The notes beneath the pieces were generated by a model that did no database searches, was not told the origin of the DNA, and saw only the letters and a list, made by a program, of their open reading frames with translations. Both the position numbers and the translations under genes were made by a program. A stretch of 64,000 nt of DNA from Noviherbaspirillum sp. Root189 (lineage in GTDB: Bacteria; Pseudomonadota; Gammaproteobacteria; Burkholderiales; Burkholderiaceae_D), in assembly GCF_001428545.1 (NCBI RefSeq), contig NZ_LMHZ01000012.1, positions 248,546 to 312,545 on the forward strand. The letters run 5' to 3'. Below, piece by piece: positions 10,088 through 17,933 of the stretch; positions within the stretch are counted from its first letter, which is position 1; every line of letters starts with the position of its first letter.

Positions 10088-10117
10088 GCAGGGTGCGACT
10101 TGCGCCCTGCTTGTTCT
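10088..10117 (+). terminator. Candidate terminator after parC
   Basis: GCAGGG ... CCCTGC arms with a partly paired inner loop form a stem 15 bases after the parC stop, followed by the short T-rich stretch TTGTTCT. It lies in the 70-base convergent gap between parC and the metalloprotease gene. The T-run is weak, so efficiency is uncertain. Confidence 0.55.
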
Positions 10118-10143
10118 ACGGTTTCTGCTTGCTGTTACTGATA

Positions 10144-12099
10144 TTAAATCATCACACCACTTGCCGCCTGCCCGATCAGCGTGGCCAGGCTGGCACCGTC
10201 TGCACCGACACTGTTGGTCAGCGTAACCAAATGCTCGGGGGTCATTGCCTGCTGATGCTCACTCTGATAATTGACTGCATACAGCGACCAGTCGAGACGG
10301 TTCTGGAAGAAATCCTTGCCAGGAGTGCCATCCGGCGAGCCCAGCGCGGCATTGGTCATTTCCATCACGAGTTGTCCGCGTGATGCGGAAGCATGTTGCT
10401 TCACCCAGAAGTTGAGCCCTTCCGTATCCGGCGCACGGTTAAAAACGTTGTTGTAAATTGTTGTGACGAATTCAGTCGACGTCATCCATGTCGGGTAAAT
10501 CGCTTTGACAACGTCTAGCGAAAACATGGTGTCCGCCACGGCGACATAACCACGTGCAGCGACATCCTTGGCCCAGTAGTTATAACCCTCGGTCTCAGGC
10601 GCACGACGGAACGCCGCAACATAGATCTGCCCGAGCATCGAATCAATGCTGGGACCGGCCGACAGTCCGCTCACGCCAAGGATGCCGTCACTGAACTTGA
10701 TCTGCTCAACACTACGGCACACCGCCACATTGCCGCTGCTGTCGGTGACCAGCGTTGCATCGTTGCGGAGCTTGAGCACCTGGGTTTTTGTGATACCAGA
10801 GGATAGCAGCAGCACGTCGGTGCCAGCGCCACCATAAATCAGGTCAGCACCGGACACGCCGAGGAAGGAGTCGTTGCCGTCCCCGCCCTCGAGAACATCG
10901 TCGCCACTCCCACCGCTCAGCGTATCGTCTCCGGCATAACCATAGAGATGATTGTCGACGCCATTGCCGATAATGGTGTCGCTACCTGTCCCACCCTTGG
11001 CGTTTTCAATGACCGTACCGAAATTGACTGTCACCTGACCGGACGAGGTAATCAGAGATGCCTTGCTGCCCAGGTACCCCCAATAACCCGGCTCGAGATA
11101 CAGCGTGACGCCCTGCGTGGTATTGGTGCCATCAAGGCTGTCGATACCGCCGCCGTCCCAGATGAAGTTTGGCGCAGTCGCGCTCAGGGTGTACACATTG
11201 TCCCCGGTCTGTGCGGTAGTGCTCGGTCCGTACAGGTATTGCAGCGCGGCGATGTCCAGCGGCGAGTAGCGCAAGTTGTATTCCGCCGGGCGACTGTTAT
11301 AGCTCATCACCGTCCATTGCGAGGTATCTTCCGCGGTGGGAAGTGCCGGCCCGTCGCTAGCATTGCCAAGCGAATCGACAGACGTGAACGGATGCTTGAG
11401 ACCGAGTGCATGGCCCAGTTCATGAATCAGCGTCAACGCAGAATAATCACCATTGGTCGGCGTCAGGTTGCGCGCGCTGCTGCCCGTGTAGTTGAGCAGC
11501 ACATCGCTGCCCTGATAGTCGTCAAACGGGAAATACGCGTAACCTGCCGATCCGGTCTGTACATTATTTGCCAGGACGATGGTATTGGCGGCTGCAGGAT
11601 TGGTCGTCTCGACAAACTGGATGCCGATGACGCTGGAGATGTATGCGAAGGCTTGTCGTGCAAAAGTTTGTTGTTGTGCTGTGAAAGCCTTGAAGCCGTA
11701 GGCGTCTTCCGCCGTAAAGTGAGCAGGCGCAGCGGTGGGGAAGGTGTAGTAGATGGTCTTGCCGCCCTTCAGCAGCGACGGGAAGCTTGGCGCGGTTCCC
11801 GGCACCAGTGAGTCGATCCAGTACGGCAGCTTTTGTACTCCGCTGGCCCACGTCCAGGTTTCTACGCCCTCATTCGTCTTGTAGAAGTCAGCGTAAATGA
11901 TGCCGCTATCGGTTCCGGCAGAATCCCAGATCGAATCGAAGCGATTGCGGATGATATAGAAATCATTGCCGTTACCGCCGTACAGGGCGTTGCTACCCGC
12001 GCCACCGTCCAGGGAGTCATTGCCAGCGTTCCCGTATAGAACGTCGTTACCTGCTGTTCCCGTGAGATTGTCGTTGCCGCTGGTGCCGTAAATGTTCAT
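10144..12099 (-). CDS. RTX zinc metalloprotease (serralysin/M10-like) with DUF4214
   Basis: The 651-residue protein starts with short RTX-like Gly-Asp repeats (about 3-47, 'GNDNLTGTAGNDVLYGNAG'). A peptidase domain follows with the zinc motif HELGHALGLKH at 226-236 and the Met-turn MSYN at 265-268. A second RTX block (about 368-428) should bind calcium. Residues 485-600 match DUF4214 ('AFRRAPETEGYNYW', 'VFNRAPDTEGLNFW'). There is no signal peptide, as expected for type I secretion via the C-terminus. No ABC transporter, membrane-fusion protein or inhibitor gene is nearby, so export would need proteins encoded elsewhere. Probably a secreted protease; RTX repeats at the N-terminus are the unusual feature. 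Confidence 0.9.
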   Translation of the reverse strand: MNIYGTSGNDNLTGTAGNDVLYGNAGNDSLDGGAGSNALYGGNGNDFYIIRNRFDSIWDSAGTDSGIIYADFYKTNEGVETWTWASGVQKLPYWIDSLVPGTAPSFPSLLKGGKTIYYTFPTAAPAHFTAEDAYGFKAFTAQQQTFARQAFAYISSVIGIQFVETTNPAAANTIVLANNVQTGSAGYAYFPFDDYQGSDVLLNYTGSSARNLTPTNGDYSALTLIHELGHALGLKHPFTSVDSLGNASDGPALPTAEDTSQWTVMSYNSRPAEYNLRYSPLDIAALQYLYGPSTTAQTGDNVYTLSATAPNFIWDGGGIDSLDGTNTTQGVTLYLEPGYWGYLGSKASLITSSGQVTVNFGTVIENAKGGTGSDTIIGNGVDNHLYGYAGDDTLSGGSGDDVLEGGDGNDSFLGVSGADLIYGGAGTDVLLLSSGITKTQVLKLRNDATLVTDSSGNVAVCRSVEQIKFSDGILGVSGLSAGPSIDSMLGQIYVAAFRRAPETEGYNYWAKDVAARGYVAVADTMFSLDVVKAIYPTWMTSTEFVTTIYNNVFNRAPDTEGLNFWVKQHASASRGQLVMEMTNAALGSPDGTPGKDFFQNRLDWSLYAVNYQSEHQQAMTPEHLVTLTNSVGADGASLATLIGQAASGVMI

Positions 12100-12289
12100 T
12101 GACCACTCTTGTGTAGATGCATGCCCGGGAAAAGCACCGGGTCTCAGGCGAGTCTAACAAAAGAGTTTCCTCAAAGCATTGATTTCAGGAAAAGTACAAC
12201 ATAGATTTTTTCTATTTGAAGTAATGGGGAAGCAGATGACCGGTCCGGTCGAGATAATTCAATCGTGCTTCGGACGTGAGCAATGTTAT

Positions 12290-12317
12290 AAAAAATGCCC
12301 CTGTCGGGGCATTTTTT
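12290..12317 (-). terminator. Strong rho-independent terminator
   Basis: An AAAAAATGCCCC arm, a TGTC loop and a GGGGCATTTTTT arm form a near-perfect stem with T-runs readable on both strands. On the reverse strand it sits 54 bases after the aminotransferase stop and ends that transcript before the metalloprotease gene. The rest of 12100-12370 should hold the metalloprotease promoter; I see no gene there. Confidence 0.9.
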
Positions 12318-12370
12318 CATTCACCGTGGATCACCTTGCGAATCCACATGCGCAGCAGCGATGTACAAGC

Positions 12371-13564
12371 TTACAGTTTTTTCGCAATCAGCTTGCCAAG
12401 ACGCTCCACACCTTCACGGATCTTCGCTGGCGGAACCGTCACGAAGCTCAGGCGCAGGGTATTGTTTTCCGGCGTGTTCGCATAGAACGGCGCACCGGGG
12501 ACAAAGGCGACCAGTTGCTCGATCGCTTCATCCAGCAATTCCATGCTGTTGATATGCTTGGGCAGTGTCACCCAGATAAACATGCCGCCTTCCGGCTTGG
12601 TCCAGGTTGCCGAGGACGGGAAGAATTCCGTCAGTGCCTGCAGCATCGCATTGCACTGGTCCGCATACAGCTTGCGGATGGTCGGGATGTGCTCGGTCAG
12701 GAAGCCGTCCTTGATCGCTTCATAGACCACCATTTGTGTCAGTGTCGCGGTATGCAGGTCAGCGGCCTGCTTTGCCTGCTCCAGCTTGCGGATCAGCGGA
12801 ACCGGGGCAACGACATAGCCGAGGCGAATACCGGGCGTCAGGACTTTCGAGAACGATCCCATATAAATGACGCCGTTCGGGTTCATGGTCAGCAGCTTTT
12901 GCAGCGGTTCGCCGCGATAGCTGAGTGCGCCGTACGGATCGTCTTCGATCAGCGGCAGGCCCAGGCGTGCGCAAGCTTCGACAAGAGCGATACGGCGCTC
13001 GACCGGCATGGTCCGACCGGTCGGATTCTGGAAGTTCGGCAGTGCGTACAGTAGACGGGCTCCCTTGCCGACGGCAGCGAGATTCTCGGGAAGGAGGCCG
13101 TACTCATCGGTGGGAACGGAAACGAATTCGGGGCGGTACACGGAAAATGCCTGCAGCGCGCCGAGATAGCTAGGCGTCTCGACAAGGACCCTGCTGCCTT
13201 CATCGACCAGGACCTTGGCCAGCAGGTCGAGGCCTTGCTGAGAACCGGAGACCATCAGCACTTGTTCGGGCACGATCTTGGCGCCGTCGGTGGATAAGGA
13301 ATTGGCAATCCATTCCCGCAACGGGCCATAGCCGTCGGTGGGACCGTACTGCAGTGCGACCTTGCCCTGCTTCGACAACACGGTGTCAAAGGCGGCGCGC
13401 ATGCGCTCGACCGGGAAGGTTTCGGGAGAAGGCAATCCGCCCGCGAAAGAGATGACTTCCGGACGGGCTGTCACCTTCAGGATTTCACGGATGGCCGAGC
13501 TTTGCAGCTGTTGTGCGCGCTCGGAGAATTGCCACTGAATCGGGGTAGGACTTTCCATTTTCAT
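12371..13564 (-). CDS. PLP-dependent aminotransferase (LysN/2-aminoadipate-aminotransferase-like)
   Basis: This fold-type I aminotransferase has 397 residues from the ATG at 13564, which gives the usual start 'MKMESPTPIQWQFSERAQQL'. An upstream in-frame extension to 13729 looks untranslated. Family marks are 'EVISFAGGLPSPETFP', 'SGSQQGLDLLAKVL', 'PNFQNPTGRTM', the PLP-binding Lys240 in 'GSFSKVLTPGIRLGY', and 'LRLSFVTVPP'. Relatives transaminate 2-aminoadipate, branched-chain or aromatic amino acids with 2-oxoglutarate; the substrate here cannot be read from sequence. It is the last of six reverse-strand genes of amino-acid metabolism and transport, though a 264-base gap separates it from phzF, so it may have its own promoter. 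Confidence 0.9.
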   Translation of the reverse strand: MKMESPTPIQWQFSERAQQLQSSAIREILKVTARPEVISFAGGLPSPETFPVERMRAAFDTVLSKQGKVALQYGPTDGYGPLREWIANSLSTDGAKIVPEQVLMVSGSQQGLDLLAKVLVDEGSRVLVETPSYLGALQAFSVYRPEFVSVPTDEYGLLPENLAAVGKGARLLYALPNFQNPTGRTMPVERRIALVEACARLGLPLIEDDPYGALSYRGEPLQKLLTMNPNGVIYMGSFSKVLTPGIRLGYVVAPVPLIRKLEQAKQAADLHTATLTQMVVYEAIKDGFLTEHIPTIRKLYADQCNAMLQALTEFFPSSATWTKPEGGMFIWVTLPKHINSMELLDEAIEQLVAFVPGAPFYANTPENNTLRLSFVTVPPAKIREGVERLGKLIAKKL

Positions 13565-13828
13565 ACTTGTCTCACTTGGTTGATGGCAAATGGCGCACCG
13601 CTCATTCACCTTGTTAAGCCTTGCTCGTGGCGGGCTTTTGTCAAACCGGCATCGGGTAGACGCCGGCCGGAATGGAGATTGTAGTGCATGCAGCGCGATC
13701 CCGGTTTTGATCGTTCGCCGGAACCGCAAAATTTTGCAAGTAGTTGCCGCTGGCTGCCGCTTGTATTACCAACGATTGCCAGTAATACCCCGCGACTGCC
13801 TGTATTGCTGAAGCTGCGCATGACTGGT

Positions 13829-14662
13829 CTAGGCAACGATGTATCCCTCAATACAGTTCACCGCCTGGCCACCAAGCCAGATGGCGTCGCCATCATGCAC
13901 GACACGGATATGTCCATCACGGCCGACGCACCTGCCTTGCCGTGCCTGGTAGTCCACCGCGCCACGCCGCTGCCGCAGGTAATAGGCCACCGCCCCATTG
14001 CCGCTGCCGCAAACCGGGTCTTCCGGCGTTCCTTCATGCGGGGCAAACGAACGGACTTCCGGCGTATCGCCGTCCAGCCCAAACAGATTGAGACCGTTGG
14101 CGCCGACGCGCCGTGCGACCGCGGAAATGGCTTCCATGGATGGTTTCAGTTGACGCAATGCCTCGCCGCTCGCGACCTGGGCGGTCAACCAGGCTACGCC
14201 AAGATCGACAATCACCGGTGTTTCCAGCAGCGGTGCGCCGATCGCGTCCTCGACGGCGGTGCGTGCCGCCTCGTCAACTTCTTTGAAATGCGCTTTGGGC
14301 AAGGCGATCGAGACACCATCCGGAGCAGTCTTCAGATTGACCAACCCAACCCCACATTCCTGCACCAGCATTCCTTCCTGTTTCGGGCTGAAGCCTGATG
14401 TCAGCAAGGCGTGCGCGCTGCCGATGGTGGGATGCCCGGCAAAACGCATTTCGCTGGCAGGACAAAAGATACGCAACCGGTAATCGGCCGAGGGATCGGT
14501 GGCCGCACAGACAAAGGTCGTTTCGGAAAGGTTGGTCCAGCGCGCAATCGTCTGCATCTGTTCGGTCGTCAAGCCGTCCCCATCCAGAATGACGGCAACC
14601 GGATTGCCCTGGTAAGGCAGCGTGGTGAAGACATCGACTTGCCTGAATCGGCGCTGGATCAT
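13829..14662 (-). CDS. PhzF-family isomerase/epimerase-like protein
   Basis: The 277-residue product is a complete PhzF/YddE family member, with the two-lobed diaminopimelate-epimerase fold. The start 'FRQVDVFTTLPYQGNPVAV' and the conserved acid Glu47 in 'NLSETTFV' are visible, as are 'MRFAGHPTIGSAHAL' and 'EDPVCGSGNGAVAYYL'. PhzF of Pseudomonas isomerises DHHA in phenazine synthesis, but most homologues lie outside phenazine clusters, as here, and have unknown substrates. A GGAG ribosome-binding site lies 5 bases before the ATG. It lies 54 bases after ridA on the same strand, which suggests a shared role in handling reactive amino-acid-derived intermediates. Confidence 0.92.
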   Translation of the reverse strand: MIQRRFRQVDVFTTLPYQGNPVAVILDGDGLTTEQMQTIARWTNLSETTFVCAATDPSADYRLRIFCPASEMRFAGHPTIGSAHALLTSGFSPKQEGMLVQECGVGLVNLKTAPDGVSIALPKAHFKEVDEAARTAVEDAIGAPLLETPVIVDLGVAWLTAQVASGEALRQLKPSMEAISAVARRVGANGLNLFGLDGDTPEVRSFAPHEGTPEDPVCGSGNGAVAYYLRQRRGAVDYQARQGRCVGRDGHIRVVHDGDAIWLGGQAVNCIEGYIVA

Positions 14663-14716
14663 GTGTGCTCCGTCGGTTTTAACTCTGTCCGGGTGTTAAC
14701 GCAACATCACGCAACA

Positions 14717-15175
14717 TCACGCGATTTCCGCGATCAGTTCAATTTCAACGCAAGCGCCCATCGGGATTTGCGCGACGCCGAAGGCAGAACGGGCATGCTT
14801 GCCTGCCTCGCCGAAGACTTCGCCGAACAGTTCGGATGCGCCGTTGGTCACCAGGTGCTGCTCGGTGAATTCCGATGTGGAGTTCACCAGGCTCATCACT
14901 TTGACGATGCGCCTGACGCGATTGAGGTCACCGCCGCAGGCAGCCTGCAGTGTCGCCATCAGATCGATGGCGATCGCGCGTGCGGCCTGCTTGCCCTCTT
15001 CGGTCGCCATGTTCTTGCCGAGCTGGCCGACCCAGGGCTTGCCATCCTTCTTGGCAATGTGGCCGGAAAGGAAGACCGTATTGCCAGTCTGTGCGTACAT
15101 CACATAGGCGGCTGCGGGTGCGGCAACGGCGGGCAGTTCGATATTGAGGGTTTTGAGTTTGTCGTAATAGGACAC
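14717..15175 (-). CDS. RidA/YjgF-family enamine/imine deaminase
   Basis: The 152-residue protein belongs to the RidA superfamily, a little longer than canonical RidA (about 128). It shows 'VMYAQTGNTVFLSGHIAKKDG' and 'RIVKVMSLVNSTSEFTEQ', and ends 'GACVEIELIAEIA', where the Glu corresponds to the conserved acid. The Arg found before the catalytic site in true RidA is not obvious at the usual place, so this may be an Rid4-7-type relative. Translation starts at a GTG at 15175 with GGAGA 6 bases upstream. RidA proteins hydrolyse 2-aminoacrylate and related enamines released by PLP dehydratases; such a dehydratase lies three genes upstream. Confidence 0.9.
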   Translation of the reverse strand: MSYYDKLKTLNIELPAVAAPAAAYVMYAQTGNTVFLSGHIAKKDGKPWVGQLGKNMATEEGKQAARAIAIDLMATLQAACGGDLNRVRRIVKVMSLVNSTSEFTEQHLVTNGASELFGEVFGEAGKHARSAFGVAQIPMGACVEIELIAEIA

Positions 15176-15271
15176 GGTATTCTCCAGTAACGGGTTGTCG
15201 AACGGATTGCCAAATGGATTGCCAAACGAATGAAACGGATGGCATGGACAAGCATTCTAACTGTCAACGAC

Positions 15272-16153
15272 TCAACGCCGGATACTCATCCGCCTGCCGA
15301 CCGCGACGACGGCAACGACGGCAATCGCAAACAGGAAGTTTCGCGCATCCAGCGCTTCGCCAAGAATCAGGGCGGCACCGATGAGCGTCAGGAAAGGCTG
15401 CAGGAGTTGCACCTGTCCTACACGTGCGATACCGCCAAGGGCCAAGCCTTTATACCAAAAGAAGAACCCAATAAACATCGAAAATAAGGACACATAACCA
15501 AATCCTATCCATGCGCGCGGAGAGGCGTCCAGACCGTAATTCCAGCAAAGCCAGACGGTGATCGGGAGCAGAATCGGCATTGAAAGCACCAGCGCCCATG
15601 ATATGACCTGCTGTCCTCCCATCGATTGCGACAGGCGTCCACCTTCTGCATAGCCCATCGCGGCGGCGATGACCGCGGCAAACAGCGCCAGGTCGGCGAC
15701 ATGGAATTCGCCTCCGCCCTGCCACAACGCAAAACCGACGACCACTGCACTGCCGAAAAAAGCGGCAATCCAGAAGCCGGCGGAAGGGCGTTCGCCAAAA
15801 CGCAATGCGCCAAACAGCGCCGTGGCAAGTGGCAGAATTCCGATGACAACCGCGCCATGCGACGCCGGCACATAACGCATGGCAATCGAGCTAAATACCG
15901 GGAAGCCGACCACCACACCGAGTGAAGTGATAGTCAACGCACGCCATTGTCTTGGTGTGGGACGCGGCGCACGCACCCACCAGAGCAATGCGGCGGAGCC
16001 CATGGCTGCCACGACGGCACGCCCCAGCGCGACCAGCACCGGATTCAGTTCCGTCACTGCCATCCGGGTAAAAGGCAAGGTCAGGCTGAAGATCGCCACG
16101 CCCACCATGCCCATCCACATGCCACGATTTTCCTGGCTCATTGTTGCGCTCAT
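15272..16153 (-). CDS. EamA-type (DMT superfamily) exporter
   Basis: The 293-residue protein has about ten hydrophobic segments arranged as two EamA repeats, for example 'GMVGVAIFSLTLPFTRMAV' in the first and 'ISWALVLSMPILLPITVW' in the second. These inner-membrane drug/metabolite transporters often export amino acids or related metabolites. It lies between the LysE-family gene (84-base gap) and ridA (96-base gap) on the same strand. The upstream gap contains two copies of TACGTGCTTA, possibly a minor direct repeat. Substrate unknown; the neighbours suggest an amino acid or its breakdown product. Confidence 0.88.
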   Translation of the reverse strand: MSATMSQENRGMWMGMVGVAIFSLTLPFTRMAVTELNPVLVALGRAVVAAMGSAALLWWVRAPRPTPRQWRALTITSLGVVVGFPVFSSIAMRYVPASHGAVVIGILPLATALFGALRFGERPSAGFWIAAFFGSAVVVGFALWQGGGEFHVADLALFAAVIAAAMGYAEGGRLSQSMGGQQVISWALVLSMPILLPITVWLCWNYGLDASPRAWIGFGYVSLFSMFIGFFFWYKGLALGGIARVGQVQLLQPFLTLIGAALILGEALDARNFLFAIAVVAVVAVGRRMSIRR

Positions 16154-16237
16154 CTGCTTTCCCCTGGTACGTGCTTATTCGTTTAGGTGCGTGCCTGCTT
16201 ACTCGCTACGTGCTTAATTGTTTACGACGTGACACAT

Positions 16238-16828
16238 TCACAGCCAGATCGCCACGGCGGAATACAAGGTCAATAGCACCATCATCACGCAGAACAAACG
16301 CTGCCAGCGTGGTTGCGCAAGATAGCGACGCAATGCCGCTCCTGTACCGGCCCAGATGCCGATGCACGGCAGATTGACGGCACAGAAAACGATGCAGAAC
16401 AAGGCAATCGCAAACCATACCGGCTGCATCAGCGGCAGGAAAGCCGATGCACCTGTCACCGCCATGACCCATGCCTTCGGGTTGGCAAACTGGAACAGCG
16501 CCGCGCCCATGAAGGACATTGGCCGTGCATGCTGATTTTCATCCTGACGGAAGGCCATGCTGCGCAAATTCCACGCAAGATAGACTAGATAGGTCGAACC
16601 TAATACCTTGAGCACGATATGAATTGCCGGGACCGTCAATAACAAACTGCCGACACCTGCGGCGCAAAGCGCCAGCATGATGCCGAAGCCGAAGGTAATT
16701 CCCAGCATGTGCGGAATCGAACGCTGGAAGCCGAACAGGATGCCGGACGAAGTCAGCATGATGTTATTCGGTCCGGGCGTGATCGACGAGACAAAGGCAA
16801 ACAGTGCGAGAGGCAGCAATGATTCCAT
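16238..16828 (-). CDS. LysE/RhtB-family amino-acid exporter
   Basis: From the ATG at 16828 the protein has 196 residues and starts 'MESLLPLALFAFVSSITPGP', the hallmark of LysE/RhtB transporters. In-frame codons upstream overlap the dehydratase gene and look untranslated. Six hydrophobic segments are visible, with the conserved 'TPGPNN' in the first and 'FANPKAWVMAVTG' in the middle. Members export lysine, arginine, threonine or homoserine across the inner membrane. It starts 17 bases after the dehydratase stop and is almost certainly co-transcribed with it, so threonine, serine or a close relative is a reasonable but unproven substrate. Confidence 0.92.
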   Translation of the reverse strand: MESLLPLALFAFVSSITPGPNNIMLTSSGILFGFQRSIPHMLGITFGFGIMLALCAAGVGSLLLTVPAIHIVLKVLGSTYLVYLAWNLRSMAFRQDENQHARPMSFMGAALFQFANPKAWVMAVTGASAFLPLMQPVWFAIALFCIVFCAVNLPCIGIWAGTGAALRRYLAQPRWQRLFCVMMVLLTLYSAVAIWL

Positions 16829-16845
16829 GGCAATTTCCAAAAGTA

Positions 16846-17826
16846 TTATGAAGTACGTGGCTGCCCGTGCAGGACGCGCGTAAACTGTTCGCCATCGACG
16901 TTGCCTCCGCACAGCGGGATGCCGATCTTGCGGCCCGCCAGCCGGGACTTCATCTGCATCGCGGCAGCCAGCGGCGCGGCGCCCGCCCCTTCCGCGACAT
17001 TGTGCGTCGCCATGAAATACAAGCGCATGGCCGCTTCAACTTCATCGTCGGTGACCGCCACCACGTCGTCGGCATAGCGGGTAATCCATGCCAGCGATGC
17101 TTCATCCGGGACGCGGCATGCCATGCCGTCCGCAGTAATGGTCGTCACCGGCGATTCCAGCTTGCGCTTTTGTTCGTAAGAGAGCTTGTAGGCCAGCGCA
17201 TGCGCGGAAACCACACCGACAATCCGGGTCGACAAGCCTAGCGCGTGCCGCGCCGCGATCGCGCCGCAGATGCCGGAGCCCTGCCCGATCGGAACAAACA
17301 CCGTGTCAAGATCTGGCTGCGCGGAGAAGAGCTCCATCCAGTAACTGGCCACACCGTTGATCAAGTCATGGTGACAGGAAGAGATCATGTGCAGACCTTG
17401 TTCCTCGGCCAGCTGGACAGCGTGTTCGCGGCTTTCCTGAAATTCCTTGCCATGTTCAATCAGCTTGGCGCCAAGTGCGCGCATCGCCGCATTCTTTTCC
17501 TTGCTGTTGCCGTGAGGGACCACGATGGTGGCTTGCATCCCCTGGCGTCCGCAGGCAAATGCGACGGACTGGCCATGATTGCCGCGCGTAGCTGAAATCA
17601 CGCCGCGTACATGCGGCGCACGCCTTGCCAGTTCATGCATGTACACCAGTCCGCCACGTACCTTGAAAGCACCGGTCGGCGTATGGTTTTCGTGCTTTAT
17701 CCAAGCCTCGGTACCCAGCGCCTCATTGAGCAGCGGCCACGAATACTGCGGTGTTGCAGGCATCGCCCGATAAATAATCCGCGCCGCAGCGCCAAGTTGT
17801 TCGCGGGTCGGGAGCGGCATGGTCAT
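16846..17826 (-). CDS. Threonine/serine dehydratase-like PLP enzyme
   Basis: From the ATG at 17826 the product has 326 residues of the fold-type II PLP family. The PLP lysine is Lys55 in 'TGAFKVRGG'. 'ISATRGNHGQSVAFA' binds substrate, and 'IPLCGGNVDGEQF' is the phosphate-loop region near the C-terminus. There is no ACT regulatory domain, so it resembles catabolic threonine dehydratases or serine racemases rather than biosynthetic IlvA. Such enzymes release 2-aminoacrylate or 2-aminocrotonate. A second ATG two codons on is possible; neither has a clear ribosome-binding site. It is divergent from the MocR regulator across 107 bases, which should contain the operator. Confidence 0.9.
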   Translation of the reverse strand: MTMPLPTREQLGAAARIIYRAMPATPQYSWPLLNEALGTEAWIKHENHTPTGAFKVRGGLVYMHELARRAPHVRGVISATRGNHGQSVAFACGRQGMQATIVVPHGNSKEKNAAMRALGAKLIEHGKEFQESREHAVQLAEEQGLHMISSCHHDLINGVASYWMELFSAQPDLDTVFVPIGQGSGICGAIAARHALGLSTRIVGVVSAHALAYKLSYEQKRKLESPVTTITADGMACRVPDEASLAWITRYADDVVAVTDDEVEAAMRLYFMATHNVAEGAGAAPLAAAMQMKSRLAGRKIGIPLCGGNVDGEQFTRVLHGQPRTS

Positions 17827-17933
17827 CGTCGGCTTTCGGTTGCAGTGTAAAGAAGGTTGGACTATGCTAATCGACAAAACCAATACAGTACCAGTACAGT
17901 TCTTCAAATAATCTTTATCACTGTCACGGCAAA

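Noticed and set aside
13829-14662. A phenazine biosynthesis cluster suggested by phzF
   Set aside because: No other phz gene is present, and isolated PhzF homologues are common in non-producers.
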